NCBI GenBank assembly: GCA_003415625.1
Contig: PYIU01000001.1
Coordinates: 5,332,746 to 5,396,745, forward strand
DNA length: 64,000 nt
Direction of reading: 5' to 3'
Source: Aquanectria penicillioides
Taxonomy: Eukaryota; Ascomycota; Sordariomycetes; Hypocreales; Nectriaceae
Below are positions 24,196-33,815 of the stretch, piece after piece. Made by a program: the position numbers and the translations under genes. The number at the start of each line of letters is the position of its first letter. Position 1 is the stretch's first letter. The notes under the pieces were generated by a model that searched no databases, was not told where the DNA came from, and saw only the letters and a list, made by a program, of their open reading frames with translations.

Positions 24196-24254
24196 GCGTG
24201 CAGCACAAAGCACATAGCACACAGTACACAGTACACACAGCACACAGCACACAG
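24196..24254. repeat. CACA/GCACAC-type microsatellite
   Basis: Imperfect AGCACACAG and AGTACACAG units extend for about 60 bases in non-coding DNA. Confidence 0.75.
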
Positions 24255-24645
24255 CTCATCAAGGATCCAACCAGCTAGCTCCCTCAAGCTGGCAAGCCAT
24301 CGTCAATCGAGCATTGAGCCATTGATCTGCCGCCCGCTCTCCGGCCCTCCAGCCGGCTGCAACCGCATCCGCAACTGCTGCATCTCCGTCTGCATCTGCC
24401 CGCCTCCGCTGCTCATGCACTAGAGGCTACCCAGGTGCAGGCTCGCCCGGTACCGAGTGCTACGACTGTGCTGCCCGCTCACTCGCTCGCTCATTCATTC
24501 ACTTCAATTCATTCACTCGTTGTGTCTCCCTCGGTCATGGGGCTGCGCGTCAACCGAGATCCACGATAGGATTCACCCCCGCAGGAAAAGAGCCACAGCC
24601 TCGAGCCATTGAACAAAGACGTGTGAGTGTGAAACTCGCCGGTTG

Positions 24646-25038
24646 ATGTATGATTTGCGTGTTTCGTTCCCAATTCCGTCACCCGGTCTCCATACCCGCC
24701 TTGTCTCCATCCTCGACCCCGTCACCGTCCCCGTCCCCGTCCACGTCCCCGTCCACGTCCCAATCAATCTCCATCCGCTCACTCCAACGCCCAACGTCCA
24801 CTCACTCCCACGTCCGCTCTCCCACATCATCCTCCACCTCCCATCCAATCCCATCCCGCCCAATCCCGTCCAATCCAATTCCCGTCCGTCGTTCCGCTCG
24901 CCATTCATCCATCGCTGCCTCACCTCGGCCCTACTCCCCTCTGGTTTCTCCTGCCTGGCGCTCACCTCTCCCGCTTCGCTTCGCAGTAGTCTAATCGCCG
25001 ACTCACCGACCCGACCGACTGTCCTACCCTCCAACTAA
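24646..25038 (+). other. Possible 130-codon upstream ORF in the leader of the zinc-cluster gene
   Basis: An ATG at 24646 opens a frame that runs to a stop at 25036-25038, about 155 bp before the main ATG. It encodes a Pro/Val/His/Ser-rich peptide made partly by the CCGTCC/CCACGTCC repeat (VPVPVHVPVHVP). The composition is not protein-like, so I do not call a gene. If the transcript starts upstream, it would act as a long upstream ORF. Confidence 0.35.
24716..24762. repeat. CCGTCC/CCACGTCC minisatellite
   Basis: Alternating CCCGTC and CCACGTC hexa/heptamers lie in the C-rich region upstream of the zinc-cluster gene. Confidence 0.8.
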
Positions 25039-25192
25039 ACCACCATACGTCCCGCTTCCACTACCACTACTCCCAAGACGCCTCCGCAACCGTAGCCGCA
25101 ACCGCAATCATTCTTGTGCCACTCTCGTCGCCGCCTCTCAGTCAGCGCCGTCCGTCGCCGGTCCGTCCTCCGTCGCCCGGCGGGCCGTCACC

Positions 25193-28100
25193 ATGCCTGC
25201 GCGTGGCCCTCCGTCCCCGAGCACGCAACCCGCCAAGCGACAGAGACAGTCCTCCTTCGATGATGGATCGCCGCGCAATGGCCAGCCTAGTCCTCACGAT
25301 CACCATCCCGACGGCTCCTCGTCTGCGTCCGCTTCCATAGCCGCCTCCAAGGCGGGGCAAAGCAGTAATTTTCGCAACGTCAGCGCCTGCAATCGCTGCC
25401 GCCTGCGCAAGAACCGATGCGACCAGAAACTCCCCAGCTGCGCCAGTTGCGCAAAGGCCGGCGTCGCATGCGTTGGTTACGACCCTATCACCAAGAAGGA
25501 AATCCCACGCAGGTATGCCAGGACCGTTTTTTGTTTACTATCCTCGAAGAGAATGCGCTGCTGCTCTGTGGCGCTGCGCCAGACAGATGTACAGGCTGTG
25601 CAACAGAAAAATGCTTCGTGGTGATGAGTGCATGGGTGCTGACAAGGCGCGCGCAGTTATGTCTTCTACCTCGAGACTCGAGTTGAACAGCTCGAAAACC
25701 TTCTAGCCGCCAATAACATCCCTTTCCCTCCCGCTGATAATCTCGAAATATGTTCTCGGCCGGGTACAGATACCGCAAGCATAAATTCAACTGCCGAGAC
25801 GGGTTACTCGGGCCAGTCGGAGGTCGGTGATCGAGGCATGATAAGACCGCAGAGCCAAGCCGTCGAGTCGCTAAAACCAAAGAAAGCCGGCGCGGGTCCG
25901 GGGGGGTTCTTGAACATCGTTAGTCCGTCCAAACCTCGGTCCTTGGCCTCTGCTTCTGGTGTTTCCTTCGCCAGGGTTGTCTTCGCTGCGGTGCAATACT
26001 CGGTTTCGGGTCAGACGGGCGCCAAGGATAGCTCCAGCTCTCGCCAGCCTACTGGAAATGGAACTTCTCTTCGTGACTCTTTCTTCGGTCTCCATACTCG
26101 TCCTACCATCAAACCAGCAGCTTTCCCGGACAAAGAGGTTGGTCTGAGGTTGGTGAGGCTCTACTTCGAGCATTCTAACCCCCAGATCCCGATCCTACAT
26201 CGAGGCGAGTTCATGCAGACCTTTGAACGGGTATATGCAACTCAGGAGCCGGCCCGTGGTGCCAGAGAGCTCTATTTGCTGAACATGGTATTTGCTATCG
26301 GTTGCGGTGTTATCGTTGGAGAGCCGATCAAGACGGAGTCATCCGGCGATTCGAGCATAGGAATCGACCAAGCAAGGAACCAGTGCACCCCTGAGGAGTA
26401 TCACGCAAGCGCCATTGTTCACTTGGAGGCGTGTCTGAGCAACAGCGGCGGTGGGTTGGAGGTTCTGCAGGCCGTCCTCCTGCTCGCAAACTTCGCCTTG
26501 CTGCGCCCTGTCCCGCCTGGCCTATGGTAAGTTTAGCTTCAAAGCGGTTCGGGATGAACTGACTGACACGGATCAGGTATATCATTGGGGTTGCAGTTCG
26601 CCTAGCCGTCGATTTGGGATTGCATTATGAAGATGACAGAGATATCGATGCGTCCATCCCCGATTCTGCCGAAGGTGAGGGAGCTGATGGAACCGGAGCA
26701 AAAGAGAACGGAGTTCAGGCTCGCGGACGACGAATGTGGATTCGCGACATGAGACGACGTCTCTGGTGGTGCACGTACTCTTTGGATCGTCTGGTGAGCA
26801 CATGTGTTGGCCGACCGTTCGGCATTAGCGATCAGGTCATCACAACCGAATTCCCCTCGTCGTTGGACGACGATTACATCGCCCCTACGGGGCTGCTGGA
26901 TCCACCCACGGACCAGGTTCAGTCAAGTTACAAGCATGTTGCGCACCATTATTTCCGCCTGCGGCTGCTGCAATCTGAGATCCTTCAGGTGTTGCAGTAC
27001 AACCAGGCCCAGATTGCAAAGGCCGGCGTCCAGAGCAAACACCCAGACATGCACATGCACATCCACCTCCCCTCGCCCTTCCTCGTGCAGTTCGATTCAT
27101 TCAGATCCTGGCGCATCGACATTGACCGACGTCTGTACCAATGGAAAACATCGGCGCCAACGAGGCAGGAGACGGGGGTCATGTTCTCTACCGAATTCCT
27201 GGAGCTCAACTATTGGCAGGCCATTATCATGCTCTACCGCCAAAGCCTGAGTGTCCCCGCCATGTTCGAAGGCGAGTACAACACGTCAACTGAGGTCAAC
27301 AGCCCAACGGCTTTCCAGCAGGAGCTGCGTGAGGATGAAGACCGAATTTACCTAAAGGTTGCCGAGGCTGGCCAGAAAATCCTCCGGCTCTATCGCCAGC
27401 TGCACCTCAGCGGACTGGTCAGCTATACCTACCTATCTACCCATCATCTCTTCATGGCCGGCATTTCATACCTGTATGCTATCTGGCATTCGCCCATTGT
27501 TCGGAGTCGCCTTGTAAGAATCGCCCTGCTCCTTGGTAGGCCCAGCTAACAGAAGGTTACAGACAATGGATGAGGTCGATTTTACTATTTTAGCGGCCAA
27601 ATCCGTCTTGTCAGACATGATGGACAAGTGCCCACCCGCAGAAACTTGCCGGGATGCTTTCGATCGAACCGCCAAAGCCACCATCAAGATGGCCAGTTCC
27701 ACTGGGGGGTTCGGGGTACCTCATCAGTCCCGACGTGCAGCCCGTCGAGAGCCTTCCGCATGGAATTCAACCCCGGACTCATCCAAAGGATCGACACAGA
27801 CGCGCCATCGCCAGCAAAACTCGGATCACGCATCGTCCTCATACCAATTTGACATGGCGCTGTCGGATTCGCTCTCGTCGCCTACATTGTCTGTTGCGGG
27901 TGAAGTGACGGCCCAGCCATCACCTCCTATTGCAAGGTCTGCCGATGGATTCATCATGAAGCCACGAAGCCGAGGAGGTCCCAGCCCAGGAGACATAGGT
28001 ATCAAGCAGGGTGGCTCACCTGTAGATTCTGCTGTGGTGCCGTCACCTCCTGTCCCCCGACGAGTGACATCACAGCCCTCGACAGCAGGCAGTTCATACG

Positions 28101-28369
28101 CAACCCAACAGCAGCAGGCATTTAGTGGCCCTGGGTCTGTTGAATATCCTGATGCACAAACAATCGAGTTTCTCCAGAACCTAGGTGCCACGTCCAACGG
28201 GGAATTTGCTGGGATCGACCAATCCCAGGTGGATCTTGGATTTGGGATGAATTGGGAAGGGCTTCATCACGACTATAACGAGGGGCAGCAGATGAATCCA
28301 TTTGATACATTCTTCTTCGGAGGACAGCAGAACAGCAACGGTAACAACGATGGAGGTATGGGCATGTAA
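25193..28369 (+). CDS. Zn(II)2Cys6 transcription factor, PPR1/UaY-like
   Basis: Four exons (25193-25512, 25657-26526, 26577-27513, 27563-28369) give 977 residues. A Gal4-type zinc cluster spans residues 66-93 with spacing C-x2-C-x6-C-x6-C-x2-C-x6-C (CNRCRLRKNRC...CASC...C). The linker YDPITKKEIPRS and the coiled coil YVFYLETRVEQLENLL follow directly, as in yeast PPR1 and Aspergillus UaY, so it should bind DNA as a dimer at a CGG-spaced site. The fungal-specific middle homology domain starts at LRLVRLYFEHSNPQIPILHR and includes RRRLWWCTYSLDR and GRPFGI. The C-terminus is Ser/Pro/Gln/Asn-rich and ends GNNDGGMGM, typical of an activation region. By family it would regulate nitrogen or purine/pyrimidine utilisation, but the target pathway is inferred only from the linker. 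The first intron lies between the zinc cluster and the coiled coil, a common fungal position. The start ATG has a strong context (GTCACCATGC). Confidence 0.9.
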
Positions 28370-29295
28370 GCGGCTTGTGGTGTTCTATTTTCAGATTTCC
28401 TGTCGGTGCCGGCGCGAGATTATGCTTGCCTTGTTTGCTCGCAGCTAACCAAGTCAAGCGGATGGGTGGACTTCTGGTTTTTTTTTTCATATTTTTTTCT
28501 TCTCCATTTTCCATATTCTGGCCGGGCTTGTTTTTTTTCTGTTTCTATACTTCTCCTGGCTGGACAAGTGCTTATCGGAACAAAGGATGATGTTAATCCC
28601 TGCGAAAGGACCCAAAAAAAATTTAGGTGGGACTAGAGAGTCATTGGAGGCTATCGTCGAATTTTTTTGTGTTTCCACGGGTGTTGGATGCATTGCTGGA
28701 CATGGTTGGCGGTATCGTGAAAGGATTTCACGGCGAGAAAACAATACCAACATGAAACAGGCATGTTGAGTGTAGAAAGCTGGCGAGGCATGGATGAATC
28801 ATTTCCCATATATAGCTCGATGATGATGAGGCCGTCTATCTATTGACGGATACCTTGGATAGAATCCTTCAAGGGCCTTTGTGTTTTATATTATCTACCT
28901 TGACCTACCCATATTTTCCCCCAGTTCACAACACCCCATACCTCCTGGTGATGATGATTATATCCCCGGTAGCAAAGTAAACATATATAAAAACATTTAT
29001 ATACTAGCAGATTCAGTCATTATTATCGAGTCATTTGTCCCTGAAATCTATCCATTAATCCGTTAACCCCCCTTCGTTAGATCATAACATTTGCACTCAA
29101 CCGAGTCAAGCCTCGAGGTTGATCTTTTGCGTCGCCTTGTGTAACAGTACATCGTAATTCATCTCGCATTGCCATGCCGTGCCATGCCAAGTCAAACATC
29201 CTAAACAAAGGAAAACCGTGATCTTCTTCCCCCCCCCCCCCCCCCCCTATTTCTCTCAGCTTAACGATACGATAAACTTCCTTCTCAGCCGACAA
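28370..29295. other. Convergent 3' regions between the zinc-cluster and membrane-protein genes
   Basis: I see no gene here. The stretch is T-rich on the plus strand just after the stop at 28369 and AT-rich around 28870-29060, which fits 3' untranslated and terminator sequence of two converging genes. A C19 run lies at 29229-29247. Confidence 0.6.
29229..29247. repeat. Homopolymer run of 19 C
   Basis: An uninterrupted C run just downstream of the stop of the minus-strand membrane-protein gene, so probably within its 3' untranslated region as poly-G. Long C/G homopolymers are rarer than A/T ones. Confidence 0.9.
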
Positions 29296-30063
29296 TTAGT
29301 AACGCCGGCTTGGCCTTCGAACAGGCGAGTCTCTTGGCGGATAATAGGCCTCAGAGTCGCCTCCATCCCTGTGGTAGCTGTCCCTCCGATATCCCCGGTC
29401 CGGACTGTAGCGCCGGCTAGCGTGTCGGCGGGGCGGGGTGTGCTCCTCCTCGACGACGATCTCGTCAAGGGACGACAGAGCTGACACTTCGGAGGCTGGC
29501 ACAGCGCGGGGCGGAGCGGTGGACACGGGCGAAGGGGTGCGCGGCGGCTCAACAATGACGGGCCCGGAGCGGCGATGAGTGCGTGTAGTTTGGGTGCGGA
29601 CCTGGACTGTTTCGCCGCGGGACCGCGAGCGGCGTGAGGACGGGGCGCTGCGGCGTTTGCGGTCGCGATCCTTGCGGGAGCGGAAGCTCAGCATGCTGCG
29701 CGAGCCGTAGGAAGAGGTGCCGAGTGTCGACGTCCCCAGTGTCGATGTGCCCAGCGTCGACGTCCCCAGCGTTGACGGCGCATTGGACTTGCCCCGCACC
29801 GGGATGAGCACCGGCCCGCCGTGCAGGATTGCGTAGATGATGTAGAGAAGCAGCAGGAACCCGGCCACGGAGCCGAGCACGATGCCGGCCACGACGCCGG
29901 GCGACGGCGAATTGTGCATGTTGCCGTAGACCGAGGGGATCGCGACAAAGGAGGCGCTTTCCTCGCGCCTGGCGAGGGAGACGACGGAGGCAGCGTCGGC
30001 GGCTACTGAGCGCAGCGTCGTCCTGGACGGAAGGGGAATGTCGGGGAGGCGTATTGCCGGCAT
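29296..30063 (-). CDS. Single-pass membrane protein with TSTLG repeats, function unknown
   Basis: This one-exon gene encodes 255 residues. I chose the ATG at 30063 because the frame upstream lacks another ATG. Residues 1-55 are a moderately polar N-terminal segment without a clear cleaved signal. Residues 57-80 (VVAGIVLGSVAGFLLLLYII) are one strong membrane helix. Next comes four-fold (S)TLGTSTLGTS, encoded by a 15-bp DNA repeat. The tail is basic and very rich in Arg/Ser (RKDRDRKRRSAPSSRRSRSR), then acidic (SLDEIVVEEEHT), and ends with RRYSPDRGYRRDSYHRD-like RS/RY/RD sequence. The architecture recalls fungal Mid2/WSC-type or other single-pass proteins with long cytoplasmic tails, but there is no WSC or Cys-rich ectodomain. 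I do not assign a function. The tail could bind membranes or RNA by charge. Confidence 0.75.
   Translation of the reverse strand: MPAIRLPDIPLPSRTTLRSVAADAASVVSLARREESASFVAIPSVYGNMHNSPSPGVVAGIVLGSVAGFLLLLYIIYAILHGGPVLIPVRGKSNAPSTLGTSTLGTSTLGTSTLGTSSYGSRSMLSFRSRKDRDRKRRSAPSSRRSRSRGETVQVRTQTTRTHRRSGPVIVEPPRTPSPVSTAPPRAVPASEVSALSSLDEIVVEEEHTPPRRHASRRYSPDRGYRRDSYHRDGGDSEAYYPPRDSPVRRPSRRY
29718..29780 (-). repeat. In-frame 15-bp tandem repeat encoding TSTLG
   Basis: Four 15-bp copies on the minus strand encode ACSTLG-type pentapeptides read as TSTLG. Copies differ only at silent or near-silent sites (GTCGAC/GTCGAT), so the array lies inside the coding frame of the membrane protein and can vary in copy number without a frameshift. 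Confidence 0.85.
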
Positions 30064-30198
30064 CTTGACAGAGGGAGCCGAGCCGATTGTCGGTCGCACC
30101 TGAGGAATATCTTTCGTCTTTGGCTCGTCGAGAATAGTAATAGTCGGATTTCGAGGTTTAGTGTGATAGGTTGTGATTCGAGCCCTCTGAAGAAATTT

Positions 30199-30220
30199 GG
30201 TGGTGGTGGTGGTGGTGGTT
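30199..30220. repeat. GGT trinucleotide repeat
   Basis: Seven tandem GGT units (ACC on the minus strand) lie about 140 bp upstream of the membrane-protein ATG, likely in its 5' leader. Confidence 0.85.
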
Positions 30221-30984
30221 ATTTGTTAGAGGAGGCTGGGTGCATAATGTTCACTGGCTCCTGCTTCACTGCCTTGGATGAAGCGCGTGTGTTGCAGCCA
30301 GAGTAGGAAGGACTCAGAACATTCCCAGCCAGGACTTGCCGTTCGCACGCGAAAATTGGGTACGCAGGAAGAAGAGGAAGAAGGGAGGTGGGAAGGAAGA
30401 TTGGAATGAGAAAAAACCACATGGATGATGGCACGAAGAAAACGAGGCTGGACACACAGACGGAGACGCAGATGAGTGGACGCCAGGACGCTCCTGCCCA
30501 CTCCCGCCCACAGCAGCATCAGCTCGCAGCGACGGGGCGTACACGAGAGCTCGTCCCAGCCACTCGATTTCGCGCGACAGCGCAATGGATCTCACGCGCG
30601 AATGGGAGTCGTCGACCACACGCGGGAGCAAATCATACGCGACAAATTTCATTCGGTGCATCGCCATGGTCAGATGTGTCGGCTTGATCTTGATTCAATG
30701 GAGAAATCCCCACGTCGAAATGCTTATTGCCACGGCGGCAACGGCCTTGCTAGTCTTTCAGCCCCCGAGCCCGGCACCGCTGCTCGGTCCGCTCCGAGTG
30801 GAGACAACCGCAACTACAAGCACGACACGCCACAACACAGCATGGCATTTAGGTCACGTATCGGCGCTGCAACCATCTCATGAATATAAACATTGCATTC
30901 GATCCGTTAGAGGATCTGCCTTAGAAAAAATGAACAGTGAAAAAGGTGCCTTCTACCTCACAACACCAGCTCGAAATAAAATTT

Positions 30985-31006
30985 AAAAAAAAAAAAAAAA
31001 AAAAAA
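30985..31006. repeat. Homopolymer run of 22 A
   Basis: An A run downstream of the PH-domain gene stop, read as T22 on its sense strand. Confidence 0.9.
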
Positions 31007-31322
31007 GTACGGCCCAATTCCCTGATCTAGTCTGTCCATAGACCGTTCCATGATACAAGTGCATAAAGTCATCCAAAGCCTTGCTACGGCCAAATATCCG
31101 ACAAACGCGCCCTCGTCCCAACCAATGGTATACACAATGTCAAAAGATCCATAGATGAAACCTCCATAAACCCCCCAGTAATAAAAAATTGTCACTTTTC
31201 TGGCGTTCCACCTCAACGCCATCCAGCTCGACAAAGGAAATTTGCGTGAAATGATCGGTGCCGGTCATTATATGTACAAGGAAAACAAGAAAAAAAAAGG
31301 AAATATCATGTCGACCGCCAGT

Positions 31323-33815
31323 CTATACCTTGACTGACGGTTTGCGTGGAATGGGCGGCAGAGCACAAGTCGGCGGGGGGGCTAGTGGCGGGCCCTCGTT
31401 CAAATGGGGCATGCTCCGGCGGCCACCAAGAAGATTACCAATCTTCTCGGCTCTCAGGTGCGGATTGCTCGTTGGGTTAGGGATCGGTGGGAGAGGCACC
31501 GATGGTGGAGGAGCTGGTGAAGGCAGAGACTCGGGGGCCAGTGGTGTAGGAAAGTCCGTCGAGATGCTATACCTCGACGAGTGTTCAGAGGCCATCGACT
31601 GCATACTAGCTCTCTTCTTCGAGCGGGTCCTCGCTGAAAAGGATTCGCAGCGTCCGTTCCCGTTGCCTTGCAACTCCAGGGAAGTTCGGCATCGGGGTTG
31701 TTCTTCGAGGCCGGGAAGCGATGGCCGAGAGCGCATCCTTTGAATGGGAACAGGTGCGATGGGCGCAGTAAAGTTGCGTGTCATCGACGTGGGTGGGTGG
31801 GTGTGATGGTGTTCAGGTTTCCGCCAGGCATTGATATTGGAGAGGCGGCGAGCGCTCGCCTTGCGGTTGACTTCCACACGCGCCTCGTCGTGAGGCATCT
31901 TGCTAGATCTCCGTAGTGGCAAATCGTATGCATTGGCGGCGTCGGGGAGAGGGCCCGTGTGCTCTTCGCTCATGGGCATTTGGCGGGTCTCTTCTCCATG
32001 GCGGGTAGCAGGTCTAGGGGCAGCCTCCATCGGCGAGGGCTGGTCTGCCACCATCGACAATGGCCGGGCAATGGAGAGCGTTGTCGGGGGTGATTTGCGA
32101 GATATCAAGCGGGACATGCTCTCGCTTTCCCGGATGACAGGATATGCGGGCATGCTTGGTTCCTGGTTTCTCATGTAGGAAAACCGACGGCTCGATGTGT
32201 TAGGGACGCTGAAGTTTGGCGTCACCGACGCCCTCGGGGGTAGAGGCATATTCGGTTCAGGGCTGTTCCCAAAAGTTGACTGCGGTCGCAGGTTAACTGG
32301 TCCTCCTCTCAGGTCAACGAATGGTGTCATAATCTGCATGGATTGTCGTCGGTCCAAAATGGCAGCAGCATTGGGTCTTGGTCTCGCCTCCATGTGTGAC
32401 GCCATTTCCTGAGGCTTGTCCTCAAATTGAATAGGGAATTTGTCAGCGGTAGGCGAAGGCTCGGGGGAGGAGGATCCTGCCGACGTCACAATCGTTCGCT
32501 GCCCGGATGAGATGAAGGAGAGGCGATTCGAGCTATCTCGCAAGTTGTCTAACTGTCGCCCATCGTGGCTCACAAAGCTGTTGGTCGTAGAGATGTCATC
32601 CATCGACTGGTCAATGATAGTGTCAGAGTCGGTAATAGTAGTAGATGACTCGTCATTCTCTATCGCTTCCTGCCATGCATGGTTCTGGGGAATGATCCTG
32701 GAGAGGCGTTCGGGGTCCCGGACAACCAGAGTTCGCTGGCTGGGTTGCTCACGTAGTTGAGAATCTTCCTCCTCGGCTTTGGGCTTACCCGTCTCGGTAA
32801 GAGTCTTCTTGCCGCCAAGAATCTCGATTTCGCGGCGTAGAGCAGGAAGCCACTCTTCCATCTCATCGGCAGACTCGAAAACAAGGAGGAAGTTGGATGC
32901 TTGTCGACGCTCAGCAACTCGGAAGGTCATTCGGGAGAATAGAGATCGGGAATCTGGCGCAGATGTGCCGTCAGACTCCATGACTGACGAAACATGAATC
33001 ACCCAGTGGCGTCCGGGGATGACATCGCTTGCAAATGCTGCCGAATTCTTGCCGAGGTGAAGGATCTTCTCAGGAAGCCGATCAAAGGGACCCTCGGCGT
33101 TGTATTGCAAAAGGTATCCGGATGTAGCGAGGATGTAAATCTTGTTGGTCCACTCAAACCTAGGCATAGAACCAGAGGCGTTTGGGCGGTGCTTCCTCCT
33201 AGATTTCAGCCTCTCACCATCCTGCTCGGGCAGTTCAGGTACATTCTCGCCATTCGCAGTGCCTCTCCGCTCATGGAGGCGCAGAATTACTTCAGTGGGA
33301 AGTGATGCCGTAGGCAGAGTCGAATGCTTGATAGCTTGAGGAAACGCTTTGAACAGAGGAGGGGGGCTCCAGGTGGCAAGAGGTCCTCGTGTCGCCTTAG
33401 CAGGACCCATCACCCTGACTGGGGGCGGGCCTGCTTGGGCATTTTCGAACATGGTCGACAAGACTCTGGGGCTTCGGGGTGTAGTTGGGGTGTGATCGGA
33501 TGCAGGAGCCGATTGACTACGGATCCATCCATTCGCATCGGTGATGGAGGCGCGAGTTGACAAGGACTTTGGGATATCCAAAGGAGAAAGGGGTGTTGCT
33601 GTTTCCTTGTTGACTCTGGAACGGCCAAAGATATTTCTCAATCCCAGCCTAGATTCCCTTCGGTTCACCTTTTCGAGGCGCAGAGGCACGCGGTTCTCTT
33701 CGGTAGCCAAGAGCTCAAGATCCGGGGGGCGCGCCCTCCTAGAAGGGCCATGTTGCTGACTCTGGAGAGCCTCAAGAGTGCCGGCATGGGCCATGACAGA
33801 CTCGCGGTTGGGCAT
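31323..33815 (-). CDS. Fungal PH-domain protein, Ser/Pro-rich, function unknown
   Basis: One long exon encodes 830 residues from the first in-frame ATG at 33815 (MPNRESVMAHAG). A pleckstrin-homology fold spans about residues 220-335: RFEWTNKIYILATSGYLLQY forms the first strands, HWVIHVSSV is internal, and FLLVFESADEMEEWLPALRRE is the diagnostic C-terminal strand and helix with the conserved Trp. The rest is low-complexity Ser/Pro/Arg sequence with many short polyproline segments (PLPPIPN, LPPIPRKPSVKV at the end), suggesting SH3/WW ligands and phosphorylation. Such proteins are usually cortical or membrane-associated scaffolds in fungi; the ligand is unknown. The frame stays open upstream to 33968 with protein-like sequence (RSLRHRRFKRLDDIDRLVVL), but no ATG is present there. 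The true start may therefore lie in an upstream exon that I cannot define. Confidence 0.8.
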   Translation of the reverse strand: MPNRESVMAHAGTLEALQSQQHGPSRRARPPDLELLATEENRVPLRLEKVNRRESRLGLRNIFGRSRVNKETATPLSPLDIPKSLSTRASITDANGWIRSQSAPASDHTPTTPRSPRVLSTMFENAQAGPPPVRVMGPAKATRGPLATWSPPPLFKAFPQAIKHSTLPTASLPTEVILRLHERRGTANGENVPELPEQDGERLKSRRKHRPNASGSMPRFEWTNKIYILATSGYLLQYNAEGPFDRLPEKILHLGKNSAAFASDVIPGRHWVIHVSSVMESDGTSAPDSRSLFSRMTFRVAERRQASNFLLVFESADEMEEWLPALRREIEILGGKKTLTETGKPKAEEEDSQLREQPSQRTLVVRDPERLSRIIPQNHAWQEAIENDESSTTITDSDTIIDQSMDDISTTNSFVSHDGRQLDNLRDSSNRLSFISSGQRTIVTSAGSSSPEPSPTADKFPIQFEDKPQEMASHMEARPRPNAAAILDRRQSMQIMTPFVDLRGGPVNLRPQSTFGNSPEPNMPLPPRASVTPNFSVPNTSSRRFSYMRNQEPSMPAYPVIRESESMSRLISRKSPPTTLSIARPLSMVADQPSPMEAAPRPATRHGEETRQMPMSEEHTGPLPDAANAYDLPLRRSSKMPHDEARVEVNRKASARRLSNINAWRKPEHHHTHPPTSMTRNFTAPIAPVPIQRMRSRPSLPGLEEQPRCRTSLELQGNGNGRCESFSARTRSKKRASMQSMASEHSSRYSISTDFPTPLAPESLPSPAPPPSVPLPPIPNPTSNPHLRAEKIGNLLGGRRSMPHLNEGPPLAPPPTCALPPIPRKPSVKV

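Larger units (their letters stand above)
19296..25192. other. 5.9-kb gene-poor block rich in simple repeats
   Basis: I see no gene between the MFS gene and the zinc-cluster gene. The block is unusually dense in microsatellites, purine/pyrimidine tracts and homopolymers, listed separately. Open frames here are translations of these repeats or their complements. The right end, from about 24650, is very C-rich on the plus strand and probably forms the leader of the regulator gene starting at 25193. Confidence 0.6.
30064..31322. other. Intergenic region between two minus-strand genes
   Basis: No gene is visible. It holds the promoter of the membrane-protein gene, with a (GGT)n stretch at 30199-30220, and the 3' region of the PH-domain gene, with an A22 run at 30985-31006. 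Open frames on both strands are short and overlap each other. Confidence 0.6.

Noticed and set aside
31258..31743. Plus-strand frame overlapping the PH-domain gene end
   Set aside because: Shadow of the Pro/Ser-rich coding strand; Gly-rich composition is the complement of Pro codons.
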